A DNA stretch of 22,638 nucleotides from a virus: the IMG/VR virus record IMGVR_UViG_3300033149_000507, positions 1-22,638 of that record; one strand, written 5' to 3'. Of the stretch, positions 1-7,586 are shown piece after piece; positions within the stretch are counted from its first letter, which is position 1, and the number at the start of each line of letters is the position of its first letter. The translations under genes were made by a program, and so were the position numbers. The notes under the pieces are model-generated. The model worked only from the letters and a program-made list of their open reading frames with translations. It was not told where the DNA came from and made no database searches.

Positions 1-1
1 A

Positions 2-346
2 GAGCTTTCGACCAGTAACATAGTAAGCCTACTTAGAGAACACACCGAACAGGGCAGTTTAATTGTCGCGGACTGTGCCGAAAAGAGATTAATTAACGAT
101 CTGATTAACGAGCGTCTAAACGTGTCACCATGCCGTAAGGGTAAAGACAGCATAAAAACAGGCATTAAGAACATGCAAGACTATACAATTATCGTATGCG
201 GAAATAGCCCTAATTTAAAGGTCGAATTAAATAACTATATTTGGAACGACAAAAAGGCGGGAATACCCGTAGACGATTACAACCATTTAATTGACGGCAT
301 ACGCTATGTGTTCGATAGGCTCACTCAATCAGTCGGGTTATTATAA
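2..346 (+). CDS. Terminase large subunit, C-terminal part (partial at left edge)
   Basis: The frame is open from the window edge and ends at TAA 344-346, giving about 114 residues of the C-terminal nuclease half of a phage large terminase. The ATPase half lies outside the window. TerL nucleases are RNase H-like and cut concatemeric DNA during packaging. Two typical segments are visible: a beta strand with an acidic residue followed by a helix (IVADCAEKRLINDL) and the closing motif DDYNHLIDGIRYVFDRL, whose Asp-rich D..NH..D.IRY pattern ends many TerL proteins and carries a metal-binding Asp. The ATG at 122 is internal to this frame and is not the real start. A portal gene follows after 28 nt, as expected for a packaging/head module. 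Family call from motif recognition only. Confidence 0.85.
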   Translation, partial: ELSTSNIVSLLREHTEQGSLIVADCAEKRLINDLINERLNVSPCRKGKDSIKTGIKNMQDYTIIVCGNSPNLKVELNNYIWNDKKAGIPVDDYNHLIDGIRYVFDRLTQSVGLL

Positions 347-351
347 TTTAT

Positions 352-359
352 TAACTTTG
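352..359 (+). promoter_or_regulatory. Candidate Bacteroidota -7 promoter element before portal
   Basis: TAACTTTG matches the Bacteroidota -7 consensus TAnnTTTG exactly and sits 15 nt before the portal start. It lies inside the 11-mer ATTAACTTTGT (350-360), which recurs before the tail-fibre gene at 16050-16060. No good -33 TTTG is visible 19-21 nt upstream, so the call rests on the -7 box, its intergenic position and the recurrence. Confidence 0.45.
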
Positions 360-374
360 TCTTAAAATATTCGT

Positions 375-1691
375 ATGAAAGAATGGTTAGCCTCTAAAGC
401 ATTTCAAGCCCTGACGGGTTTAAAGCATCAAGAATTTAGATTTTTAAGCAACCTACAACACAGAGACTTAGCAAACGGGAACTTTACCGTAATAGGCTAC
501 GACGGTAGCCAAGGTCAACACACAGACGATAAGTTATTAAAAGAGGGCTACAGCCGTAACGCGCAGGCTTATTCTATTATTCGTAAGATAAGCGAAACGG
601 GTTCAGACATACCTTGGCAACCTGTAGAGGTAATGCGAGACGGCACAATAGAGCCAATAACCGAGGGGCGGTTTTATGACTTCGTAATGAATCCCAACGA
701 AGAGCAAACTATTAAAGACTTTAAAGAGGTTTCATATACTTATTTTCTTACTACGGGTGACCTATTTTGGCGACGTATTGAGGCTATAGGATTCACAGCC
801 ACACGCGAACTAATGACCTTACCGAGTCAGTTAATCGAAGTATTGACCAATCAAAACGAACCGTTAAAGCCTAGCGGCTATCAGTTTGAACTAGGACGGA
901 CTAAGGAGAAGTTTACCCTCGAAGAGATCATACATCAACAATACGTTAACCCGACGACAAGGGGCATAGAATCTCTTAGGGGTATGTCTCCGCTTTCCGC
1001 TTCTTGGTTAACACTCTCAGGAGACAACCAAAGAGCCGAAGCTCAGGACGCAATGATGAAGAACAGAGGCGCGGCGGGTATCGTAACCAATGAGAGTGAT
1101 TATTCAATGTCACCAGACGACAGGAAAATACAGCAAGGTTTATTTGATAAGATGTTAGGCGGGGCTAAGAATTTCAATAGAATAATACAGGGTGTTTCTT
1201 CCGCTAAGTTCTTACAGCTTGGTATGTCGTCCAATGACTTAAAGATATTAGAGACAGGCATAGAAAACCTTAGAACCCTTTGTAATGTTTACGGCGCACC
1301 TTCTGAGCTATTCAACGACCCTGCAAATAAGACCTTTGCCAATCAAAAGACAGCCTTAAAAGCATTTTACGAAAACGCGGTCTTGCCAGTAGATAGGCGT
1401 TTATTGTCTAAGTATAACAGAGAGATAGTAACCGAATGGAGCGAGCAGGACGGCAAAAACTATCAAGTAATACAAGACCTAGAACACATAGGAGCGTTAC
1501 AAGAGGACGAAGAGAAGAAAGCAGCTAAAGCGGAGAAGGTAATTAATAGCATTATGAAAGTAGTAGCAGAGGTTAAAAACGGTTTAGACCCAGAGGCAGC
1601 CGCCAACATTATAGCCCACTCTCACGACATGACAAAAGACGAAGCAATGAATTTTGTAACTTTGTTAAATCAAAATCAAGACAATGAATAA
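375..1691 (+). CDS. Phage portal protein (HK97 type)
   Basis: This 438-residue protein fits the size of HK97/SPP1-type portals, which form the dodecameric ring at one capsid vertex through which DNA enters and leaves. The N-terminal half contains the usual alpha/beta wing segments (for example TTGDLFWRRIE). The C-terminal half has the diagnostic region with SSNDLKILETGIENLR followed by LCNVYGAPSELFND, corresponding to the 'ic..fgvP..ll' segment of the family. A charged Lys/Glu-rich stretch and a helical tail follow. The start at 375 is the first ATG after the terminase stop, preceded by an A/T-rich leader and a TAACTTTG box. The end overlaps the protease start by 8 nt. Role from family knowledge; the identification is firm because portal, protease and capsid genes follow one another. 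Confidence 0.92.
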   Translation: MKEWLASKAFQALTGLKHQEFRFLSNLQHRDLANGNFTVIGYDGSQGQHTDDKLLKEGYSRNAQAYSIIRKISETGSDIPWQPVEVMRDGTIEPITEGRFYDFVMNPNEEQTIKDFKEVSYTYFLTTGDLFWRRIEAIGFTATRELMTLPSQLIEVLTNQNEPLKPSGYQFELGRTKEKFTLEEIIHQQYVNPTTRGIESLRGMSPLSASWLTLSGDNQRAEAQDAMMKNRGAAGIVTNESDYSMSPDDRKIQQGLFDKMLGGAKNFNRIIQGVSSAKFLQLGMSSNDLKILETGIENLRTLCNVYGAPSELFNDPANKTFANQKTALKAFYENAVLPVDRRLLSKYNREIVTEWSEQDGKNYQVIQDLEHIGALQEDEEKKAAKAEKVINSIMKVVAEVKNGLDPEAAANIIAHSHDMTKDEAMNFVTLLNQNQDNE

Positions 1692-2364
1692 AAACTTTAA
1701 AAGCTGCGGTTTAGAATTAAAGGACGCGGACACCGTTAAGGGTATCGTATCTTTTTACTTTTCTGCATTTGATAATAAGGATTCAGACGGCGACATAATG
1801 CGAAAGGGCGCATTTACTAAGTCGATCAAAGAAAACTTACCTAGAATCAAACACTTTAAGAACCACGACCCACATTTAGCCGTTGGGCGAATACTTGAAC
1901 TACACGAAGATTCTAAAGGGGCTTACGCTGTTAGTCAAATGTCAAAGAGTACACTAGGTAAAGACACACTTATACAGTATCAAGAGGGCATTATAACCGA
2001 ACATAGTCACGGTTTCCAAACTGTAAAGGAGAAGTTCGACACTAGTTTAGACGCTAATGTTATAAGCGAGGTTAAGCTGTGGGAAGTTTCGAGCCTTACC
2101 GCTTGGGGTGCTAACATGAATACACCCTTAACAGGACTTAAAAGCCTTGAAGACGTAGAGACCATGTTTAAAAGCCTAGAGAAAATATTAAAAAGTTCTA
2201 CCATATCAGAAGAGAGAGGGGCAGAGCTACAAAAATCTTACGACCAGTTAGGTAATTTAATTAAATCACTTTCTAAGCCGTCAGACGATGACACTTTAAA
2301 AGCCGAGACGTTAAAGCGTGAGGAAGACAATTTATTTTTAAATACAATCATTAATAATTTATAA
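1684..2364 (+). CDS. Prohead protease (HK97 / S78 family)
   Basis: This 226-residue serine protease should cleave the delta domain of the major capsid protein during prohead maturation and then degrade itself. The fold order of the family is visible: an N-terminal strand with VKGIVSFYFSAFDN and the DSDGDIMRKGAF segment, the His motif KHFKNHDPHLAVGRI (H61), the Ser motif EHSHGF (S108), and LWEVSSLTAWGANMNTPL with E134. H61/S108/E134 would be the His-Ser-Glu triad of this family. The C-terminal 60 residues are charged and helical, a region often trimmed. The start overlaps the portal stop by 8 nt (ATGAATAA), suggesting translational coupling, and the capsid gene follows after 4 nt. Catalytic residues are assigned by motif, not by structure. 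Confidence 0.9.
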   Translation: MNKNFKSCGLELKDADTVKGIVSFYFSAFDNKDSDGDIMRKGAFTKSIKENLPRIKHFKNHDPHLAVGRILELHEDSKGAYAVSQMSKSTLGKDTLIQYQEGIITEHSHGFQTVKEKFDTSLDANVISEVKLWEVSSLTAWGANMNTPLTGLKSLEDVETMFKSLEKILKSSTISEERGAELQKSYDQLGNLIKSLSKPSDDDTLKAETLKREEDNLFLNTIINNL

Positions 2365-2368
2365 TCAA

Positions 2369-3661
2369 ATGGAACAAATTTGGATTAAAGACGGCAAGTT
2401 CAACGAGCTTTCAGAAAACGAAGCGCACGGACTTAAAGTTGAAGAAAAGGCAGCCTATATGGTTGCTTTGAATGGTTCTAAAATGGACGCTCTTAAGAAA
2501 GAAATGGAGGCTAAAGTAGGAACGGAAGTAGTAGACGAGTTAAAAAAGCAGTTCGGAGAGCTTAAGGAGAAGCACGTAGAGCAGTTAGAAAAAGCTATGG
2601 AAGAGCAAGGCAAAACACTTGCAGACCTTAGAAAATCTAACGCAGCCTTAGAAGCTCCTAAGAACATGAGCGAAGAACTTAAACACGTTTGGAACGCTAA
2701 GAAAGACGAAATAGCGTCTTTCATTGACGGTAAGTCTAAAGGGTTTAACCTTGAATTAAAAACAGAAGTAACAAGAGCAAGCGTAGCAAATAATACTATG
2801 GCGCATTCTGTGGAAGGTGTAGGACAAATACCAAGACGTTCAAACGCTATTATTGACTTGTTTAGCGTAGGTACTGTAAGCCCTAACTCTAACGGAGTAG
2901 TTAGATACTGGGAGCAAAACAGCCAAACAGACAACGCGGCTAATATCGCCGAGTCTGCGGCTTACCCTGAGTCTGCTATTGATTGGATAGAGAGAACTTT
3001 ACCAGTAGAGAAAATTGGTGATTCTATCCCAGTTACTAGAGAGGCTTTAGAGGACGTTGATTTTGTAGGCTCTGAAATTAGAAACTTCTTACTTAAAAAC
3101 GTTGATTTGCGTTGCGATCAACAAGCGTTATTAGGTACGGGAGCAGCTAACCAACTTACAGGAGTAGACACTATCGCACCAAACTGGGCAGCGGGTAATT
3201 TTGCCGCTTCAATCGACGATGCTAGTATCTACGACGTAATTTCTACGGGGTTAGTGCAGATTGCAAACGCAGGACAAAACAACGCTTTTGTTCCTAATGC
3301 AATCATTATGAACCCAGAGGACGCGGAGTTGATGCGACTTACTAAAGACGCAGACGGTAACTACGTTATGCCAATGTGGATGACGCAGGACGGTATGAGC
3401 GTAAGAGGTGTTAGAATTATCGAGAACCAATTAGTACCACAAGACGAGGCATATATCGGAGACTTTACTTTCGGTACTATGTTTGGAATGGGAGGTGTTA
3501 CTTTAGATGTAGCTACTCAACACGGTACGGACTGGCTAGAGGACGTAACTAGACTTAAGGCATCAGTAAGAAAAGCCTTAGTTATTAGAAACGTACACTA
3601 CGGAGCGTTCTTGCACATTGACGGTATCGCAGCCGCTCAAGCAGCGTTAGAGACTCCTTAA
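2369..3661 (+). CDS. Major capsid protein (HK97 fold) with N-terminal delta domain
   Basis: This 430-residue shell protein has the two-part layout of HK97 gp5. Residues 1 to about 105 are strongly helical and charged (KKEMEAKVGTEVVDELKKQF and following), matching a scaffold-like delta domain, so no separate scaffold gene is needed. From about residue 130 a typical HK97-fold core follows: the loop region, VEKIGDSIPVTREALEDVD at the spine helix, DLRCDQQALLGTGAANQLTG, then PNAIIMNPEDAELMRLTKDADG, and a P-domain end with VRKALVIRNVHYGAFLHIDG. Proteolysis near residue 105-130 is expected from the adjacent protease but the exact site cannot be read. The start lies 4 nt after the protease stop. An intrinsic terminator follows directly, consistent with high-level expression of this gene. 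Confidence 0.93.
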   Translation: MEQIWIKDGKFNELSENEAHGLKVEEKAAYMVALNGSKMDALKKEMEAKVGTEVVDELKKQFGELKEKHVEQLEKAMEEQGKTLADLRKSNAALEAPKNMSEELKHVWNAKKDEIASFIDGKSKGFNLELKTEVTRASVANNTMAHSVEGVGQIPRRSNAIIDLFSVGTVSPNSNGVVRYWEQNSQTDNAANIAESAAYPESAIDWIERTLPVEKIGDSIPVTREALEDVDFVGSEIRNFLLKNVDLRCDQQALLGTGAANQLTGVDTIAPNWAAGNFAASIDDASIYDVISTGLVQIANAGQNNAFVPNAIIMNPEDAELMRLTKDADGNYVMPMWMTQDGMSVRGVRIIENQLVPQDEAYIGDFTFGTMFGMGGVTLDVATQHGTDWLEDVTRLKASVRKALVIRNVHYGAFLHIDGIAAAQAALETP

Positions 3662-3678
3662 TAGGATTCTATACTATT

Positions 3679-3707
3679 GTAAGGGGTGTAAAAACCCCTT
3701 ACTTTTT
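3679..3707 (+). terminator. Intrinsic terminator after the capsid gene
   Basis: A perfect 9-bp inverted repeat (GTAAGGGGT at 3679-3687 and ACCCCTTAC at 3694-3702) with a 6-nt loop is followed at once by five T residues (3703-3707). It lies between the capsid stop and the next start on the same strand. No clear promoter is seen between it and the next gene at 3719, so it probably reduces, rather than stops, transcription into the tail genes. Confidence 0.85.
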
Positions 3708-3718
3708 AAACTTATACT

Positions 3719-3913
3719 ATGAAAGTAGAACTAATCAAGTCCATAACAGGACACAAAAAAGGCGACAAGGTAGAGGTAAGCGACAGAAAAGCGAAAAGGT
3801 TGATACAATCTAAGCGCGCTAAAGCCTACACGCCGCCAAAGAAGAAAGCCGAAAAGACCGAAAAGAAGGATAAGGCAGACAAAAAAAGCATTAAAAACAA
3901 GTCTAAGAAATAA
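3719..3913 (+). CDS. Small basic protein between capsid and connector genes
   Basis: This 64-residue protein has two parts. Residues 1-38 (MKVELIKSITGHKKGDKVEV, then a segment ending in SKRAKAY) look like a small beta barrel with a 'G.kKGD.vEvsdrkAkrLi' pattern seen in short proteins following capsid genes in many phages. Residues 39-64 are almost entirely Lys, Ala and Ser, a disordered basic tail that could contact DNA or the acidic capsid interior. It starts 12 nt after the terminator T-tract and ends 3 nt before the next gene. Function is unknown. Head decoration, capsid-vertex or DNA-binding roles are possible but not shown. Confidence 0.7.
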   Translation: MKVELIKSITGHKKGDKVEVSDRKAKRLIQSKRAKAYTPPKKKAEKTEKKDKADKKSIKNKSKK

Positions 3914-3916
3914 TAA

Positions 3917-4438
3917 ATGGCTCGATTTGTAGCAGTAACAGACTTTGAAAGCGGGGAGTTTTTAATCTCTGCACAAGATCAAACCGCAGACTTAGAGGCG
4001 GTAATAGATAGGCTAGAAGAGGAAGTATTACAGGACTTACTAGGTAAGGAACTTTACGACCTATTTATAGCAGACCTAGACGGCTCACCAACTATACCGC
4101 AAGCACCACTAACAGCTAGGTTCTTAGACATCTATAACCCTATCTTTGAAACTGACCCTATTTACATACGTTCGGAGGGGTTTATAAAGATGCTACAAAT
4201 GTTTATATGGTTCGAGTACACCAAAGACTTAGGCAAACAAAATACGCCCGTAGGATATGTACAAAACGAATTTGCTAACGGGGTTAATCTGTCAGCTAAT
4301 AAGGCGGGTATAGAAAAGACATATAACAGAGGCGTTAAATCGTTTCACGCTGTACTAGATTATATTATACAGGATTCGACCACTTACCCAGAGTGGGACG
4401 GGCAAGGCAAAGTAAAAGAGTTTATTTCTTGGTTATAG
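3917..4438 (+). CDS. Putative head-tail connector (head completion adaptor)
   Basis: This 173-residue, mostly helical protein occupies the position of the head-tail adaptor (gp6/gp15-like) between capsid and tail genes. The segment LEAVIDRLEEEVLQDLLGKELYDLF resembles the N-terminal helices of such adaptors, where a short helix pair is followed by 'LLG..ly..l'. The C-terminal part has a conserved-looking helix with KSFHAVLDYIIQ and an aromatic end (EFISWL). This pattern resembles proteins common in Bacteroidota phages that carry only domain-of-unknown-function labels. The gene abuts the next start with no spacer (TAG then ATG), so the two are probably translated together. Structural role inferred from position and helical content. 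Confidence 0.6.
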   Translation: MARFVAVTDFESGEFLISAQDQTADLEAVIDRLEEEVLQDLLGKELYDLFIADLDGSPTIPQAPLTARFLDIYNPIFETDPIYIRSEGFIKMLQMFIWFEYTKDLGKQNTPVGYVQNEFANGVNLSANKAGIEKTYNRGVKSFHAVLDYIIQDSTTYPEWDGQGKVKEFISWL

Positions 4439-6115
4439 ATGGCAACTAAAACACCCGACACGGTAGACATAATAAGCGACCTAGTAGACCAGTTAACCCC
4501 TATGTTCGCTATTGACTCAGCCACAACGAACGCAGACGGCACTTATACACTAGAAACGCTTAACACGTATTGGCTAAGACCTGAAAAGGTTATAACGATA
4601 GACGGCAAAGATTACCGTATAGTATCTTTTGTAATTAATGAGTCAATAACTATTAAGGAAATAGTTACGGGTTCGGGAGTTCCAACGGTTACAGCTTTCT
4701 CCATACCTAAGCCTAATTTTTATCACGGCACGCCCATGATGGCAGGACAAGAGCAAGGCAGGGTAAAGAGCGCAGCAGGTAAGACGCCTTTTATATGGCT
4801 TTATGAAGTGTTTAACGAAACGGTAATAGACGACAGGCGTAGCCCGTACGGTAGAAGCTCAACGCCTAGACTGTTTTTTATGGACGAGGCAAAGAATAAA
4901 GATTGGACTAGCGCACAGCATAAGACAAACGCTATAGAGCCTATACGACAAATGAGCGAATTACTACAGGCTACCATAAGGTCGCAGCGCGATATGTTCG
5001 ACGAGGTAAAGGAGAGGACAGAAATAGCCCGCGCAAACTGGGGAACGTTTGTAACTGACAAGGGTAATACGAGTCGTTTTTTCAATCAAGACTTAAGCGG
5101 CATAGAATCTACTTTCGATCTAGTAATGACTAAAAAGGCGTGCGATAATAGAATAGGCGGGCTTAGTTGTAACATAGGTGTAACAGTTTCGACGACAGAC
5201 GAGACAGGAGCAGGTGCAGCAGACGGAACAGCCACGGCAAACATAAGCGGGCTACAGGGTGAGGCTAGTTATTTATGGACTACCGAAGACGGTAGCATAC
5301 CCGCAGGAGAGGAAACAAAGCAGACCGCAACGGGGCTAATAGCGGGTACTTATACCGTGTTAGTATCAGATAGCGTTTTAGAAAATTGCTCTGCGATGAA
5401 TAGTGGAGACGTTAACGCGTTAGCGACGGCAAACCCTGACGACCTAGACAATTTAACTATATGGATAAGACCAGACATTCAGACCTTGTTTAATGGCGGT
5501 TCGGTTTCTGATTTAGACCCAGTTTCTGACGCTGATTCGCAAGCACCCGCAACGGTTGACTTCTTGGAAGCTGTGGCAGCCGATCAAGCTACATGGCATC
5601 AAGCAAGCGGGGGAGACTTAGAATATATAAGATATAATAAAACGCAAGGTACTAGACTTAATTCTACCTACGGGCAAGCAGCAGGATTTACGACTATTGA
5701 TGTTATCGAAATGGTTACACTTTCAGCAGACAATAATATTTGGGATAACGAAGGGGGCGGAGGTACTAACTACAGGCTTCAAATAAATGCAGACGGTGAA
5801 ATAAAACTATCGTCTTCCGATCAAATTGTAACGGGGGTATTAGATTATATATCTGCGGGACAAAAAGTAGTTATTACGTGCGTAGTAAATGCAAGCGGTA
5901 CAGACAGTAAATTAAGGATAAATAACGAGGATTGGATAGAGGGCGACTTAGCTACTAAGGCAATAAACAACTTTACATACGGTTCAAAAGCAAATAACGC
6001 TAATTCAGAAAGTGGAGATTTTAAGCAATTCGAATCGGTACTTTATAGCGATGTAAAGACAGACGAAGAGATAGACCCAGTTAAGAACGGTTTAATGTTA
6101 AAGCATGGAATTTAG
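4439..6115 (+). CDS. Modular neck/tail-completion candidate with SprB-like Ig domain and LamG-like domain
   Basis: This 558-residue protein is a mosaic. Residues 1-245 form a phage-type domain of unknown family (DTVDIISDLVDQLTPMF, TPFIWLYEVFNETVIDDRRS), placed where neck or tail-terminator proteins are encoded. Residues 245-320 resemble one SprB repeat or PKD/Ig-like unit: Cys near 244, 'DGTATANISGLQGEASYLWT', then 'TATGLIAGTYTVLVSDSVLENC'. Residues 335-558 look like a concanavalin/LamG jelly roll: NPDDLDNLTIWIRPD at the start, a beta-rich core, and GDFKQFESVLYSDVKTDEE near the end. The Ig and LamG parts would be exposed on the virion and may bind carbohydrate; this is inference. The start directly follows the upstream stop, and the stop overlaps the next ATG by 11 nt. 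Confidence 0.65.
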   Translation: MATKTPDTVDIISDLVDQLTPMFAIDSATTNADGTYTLETLNTYWLRPEKVITIDGKDYRIVSFVINESITIKEIVTGSGVPTVTAFSIPKPNFYHGTPMMAGQEQGRVKSAAGKTPFIWLYEVFNETVIDDRRSPYGRSSTPRLFFMDEAKNKDWTSAQHKTNAIEPIRQMSELLQATIRSQRDMFDEVKERTEIARANWGTFVTDKGNTSRFFNQDLSGIESTFDLVMTKKACDNRIGGLSCNIGVTVSTTDETGAGAADGTATANISGLQGEASYLWTTEDGSIPAGEETKQTATGLIAGTYTVLVSDSVLENCSAMNSGDVNALATANPDDLDNLTIWIRPDIQTLFNGGSVSDLDPVSDADSQAPATVDFLEAVAADQATWHQASGGDLEYIRYNKTQGTRLNSTYGQAAGFTTIDVIEMVTLSADNNIWDNEGGGGTNYRLQINADGEIKLSSSDQIVTGVLDYISAGQKVVITCVVNASGTDSKLRINNEDWIEGDLATKAINNFTYGSKANNANSESGDFKQFESVLYSDVKTDEEIDPVKNGLMLKHGI

Positions 6116-6356
6116 AGGTATAACAGGAACGCGAGAAGAGTCAGAAAGCAGGGCGTTAAGACTGTGGGAGGCAATAAAAGACATAGCTGTAGGCACGTCT
6201 AATTCGTATTCCGATGTAATACAGAACCCAACAGAAGAGAATTTAACGGCAATTAAAGTGGTTGAATCGGGCTACTATTGGGACAACGTACGCGAAGAAC
6301 TAACACAAGAAGAGATAGACAGTATAGAAGACATTAACTGGTCTAATAGTGTATAA
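6105..6356 (+). CDS. Small acidic protein of unknown function
   Basis: This 83-residue, Glu-rich and mostly helical protein is not recognised. Its ATG lies 11 nt inside the end of the LamG-containing gene, and it is the last gene before the promoter region of the major tail protein. The second half contains VVESGYYWDNVREELTQEE, suggesting a short folded helix pair. It has no signal peptide, membrane segment or cysteines. Placement suggests a neck, tail-completion or chaperone role, but nothing in the sequence proves it. The frame is open and its base composition resembles the flanking genes, so it is probably real. Confidence 0.6.
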   Translation: MEFRGITGTREESESRALRLWEAIKDIAVGTSNSYSDVIQNPTEENLTAIKVVESGYYWDNVREELTQEEIDSIEDINWSNSV

Positions 6357-6376
6357 ATCGAAAATATTTAAAATTG

Positions 6377-6384
6377 TATCTTTG
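6377..6384 (+). promoter_or_regulatory. Candidate Bacteroidota promoter (-7 box) for the major tail protein
   Basis: TATCTTTG matches TAnnTTTG exactly and lies in a 58-nt A/T-rich gap, 31 nt before the start of the major tail protein. The leader from about 6391 to 6414 is A/T-rich with an A-run before ATG, as in strongly translated Bacteroidota genes. No convincing -33 TTTG is seen at 19-21 nt. Confidence 0.5.
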
Positions 6385-6414
6385 AATATATTTATTAATT
6401 AAAAACAAAAACAC

Positions 6415-7371
6415 ATGAGTAATATAGGTACTTGTAGCTGCGGACCCGGTAGCTCAATCAATAACTATGGTTTAGCTAACTGCTTAAAGGGGTTAGACGT
6501 GCCAGAAGATGTTATATTTTTAGACTTGGACAAAGTAGACGGAACTAGCAACGGGATTGACTTAGTTAACGACACTTTAAACCAAGCCTTTTTTGACGGT
6601 AAATTCGAAGCGGCAGACGCTCGCGAAAGGTGGCTATTGATAAAGGACGTTGAAGACTTCCAAAGCACACCCGCAGACGCTAATACATTCACTTTTCCAA
6701 GTGGTAGAATTATCAAATTGTCCGATGGTATCAGACAGGTTGTAATGACTTTTCCAATAGCTGACCCTTACAAGCTGAAAGCTAAACTCGATACAATGGG
6801 ATGTAGAAGCATTGCAGTAATGTATAAAGATAGAAGTGGCTCTTTAGTTGGTCAACTGTCAGGAGACGACTTTATAGGTCGTAAGATCGTAGACGGTTCT
6901 TTAGACGTTAAGGCATACGATAAGACAGACACCGAAGCGGCTAGAGTAGAGGTTTCTTTTCAATACGCTAGAAGCGCAGCAGACGCGGACGTAGATTTTA
7001 TAGAAGAGGCTTCTATGGGCGGTTATTCTTTAGACTCAGTAACTCCACTATTAGACGCTAACATAGAATTTGTTTCTGCTACTACTGCGGCGGTAACGTT
7101 CAAGGTTTTTGCCGATTGGGGCGGGGCATTGTCACGAGTTCCGATAGGCGGACTAGCGGACGCGCCTAGCTTAGAGATTTACAACGTAACAGACGACACG
7201 GTAGAAACTTTGTCTAGCTTTACAGAATCTACGGCGGGTACTTATGTAGCTACTTACTCCGTAGCTGTGGACTCTTCGGACGTAATCGAGGTTAGAGGCA
7301 TTGGCGAGGACTACATACAGTTAGGTAATGACCTTAAACGCTTAATAGGTGAAACTATAACAACCGCGTAA
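6415..7371 (+). CDS. Major tail (tube) protein with C-terminal Ig-like domain
   Basis: This 318-residue protein is probably the tail tube subunit. The N terminus (TCSCGPGSSINNYGLANC) matches the Cys-rich '...N.G...C' opening that I associate with major tail proteins of Bacteroidota phages. A beta-rich middle follows, including VVMTFPIADPYKLKAKLDTM and a basic-acidic 'DRSGSLVGQLSGDDF' stretch. From about residue 205 a separate beta-sandwich-like domain occurs (IEFVSATTAAVTFKVFADWG, ESTAGTYVATYSVAVDSSDV), similar to the Ig-like domains that decorate tail tubes. The gene has its own promoter box and a 30-nt leader, fitting a protein needed in many copies. It ends as TAATG, overlapping the next start by 1 nt. 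Position before the assembly genes and tape measure supports the call. Confidence 0.82.
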   Translation: MSNIGTCSCGPGSSINNYGLANCLKGLDVPEDVIFLDLDKVDGTSNGIDLVNDTLNQAFFDGKFEAADARERWLLIKDVEDFQSTPADANTFTFPSGRIIKLSDGIRQVVMTFPIADPYKLKAKLDTMGCRSIAVMYKDRSGSLVGQLSGDDFIGRKIVDGSLDVKAYDKTDTEAARVEVSFQYARSAADADVDFIEEASMGGYSLDSVTPLLDANIEFVSATTAAVTFKVFADWGGALSRVPIGGLADAPSLEIYNVTDDTVETLSSFTESTAGTYVATYSVAVDSSDVIEVRGIGEDYIQLGNDLKRLIGETITTA

Positions 7372-7586
7372 TGGCTAAGAAAACAGAAAAGATAGGCGGT
7401 ATTAATTTCGTACTCCAAGGGGTAGCCAGATCGACCCGTAAGGCTTTTGATAAGTCGTACGGCAGTCCTGACAGCTACCACAAATTAAGCCCAACCCAAT
7501 TAGATAGGGTTTGGGACACCTTACAAGAGGTATTAATTAAAGAGGGGTACAAAAAGAAGCCTAAAAAGAAGTCTAAAGACGACTAA
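7371..7586 (+). CDS. Small basic tail-region protein
   Basis: This 71-residue protein is unrecognised. Residues 1-20 look beta-like (KIGGINFVLQGVARSTRKAF), the middle is helical (SPTQLDRVWDTLQEVLIKEG), and the last 14 residues are Lys-rich. It begins with a 1-nt overlap (TAATG) with the major tail protein and ends with the same arrangement into the next gene, so it is tightly coupled. Location between tube and tape measure genes suggests a tail-assembly or tube-associated function. No catalytic or metal-binding motif is seen. Confidence 0.65.
   Translation: MAKKTEKIGGINFVLQGVARSTRKAFDKSYGSPDSYHKLSPTQLDRVWDTLQEVLIKEGYKKKPKKKSKDD

Noticed and set aside
122-346. A 74-residue gene starting at ATG 122
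   Set aside because: The frame is open back to the left edge with terminase motifs upstream of that ATG, so it is the tail of a larger gene.
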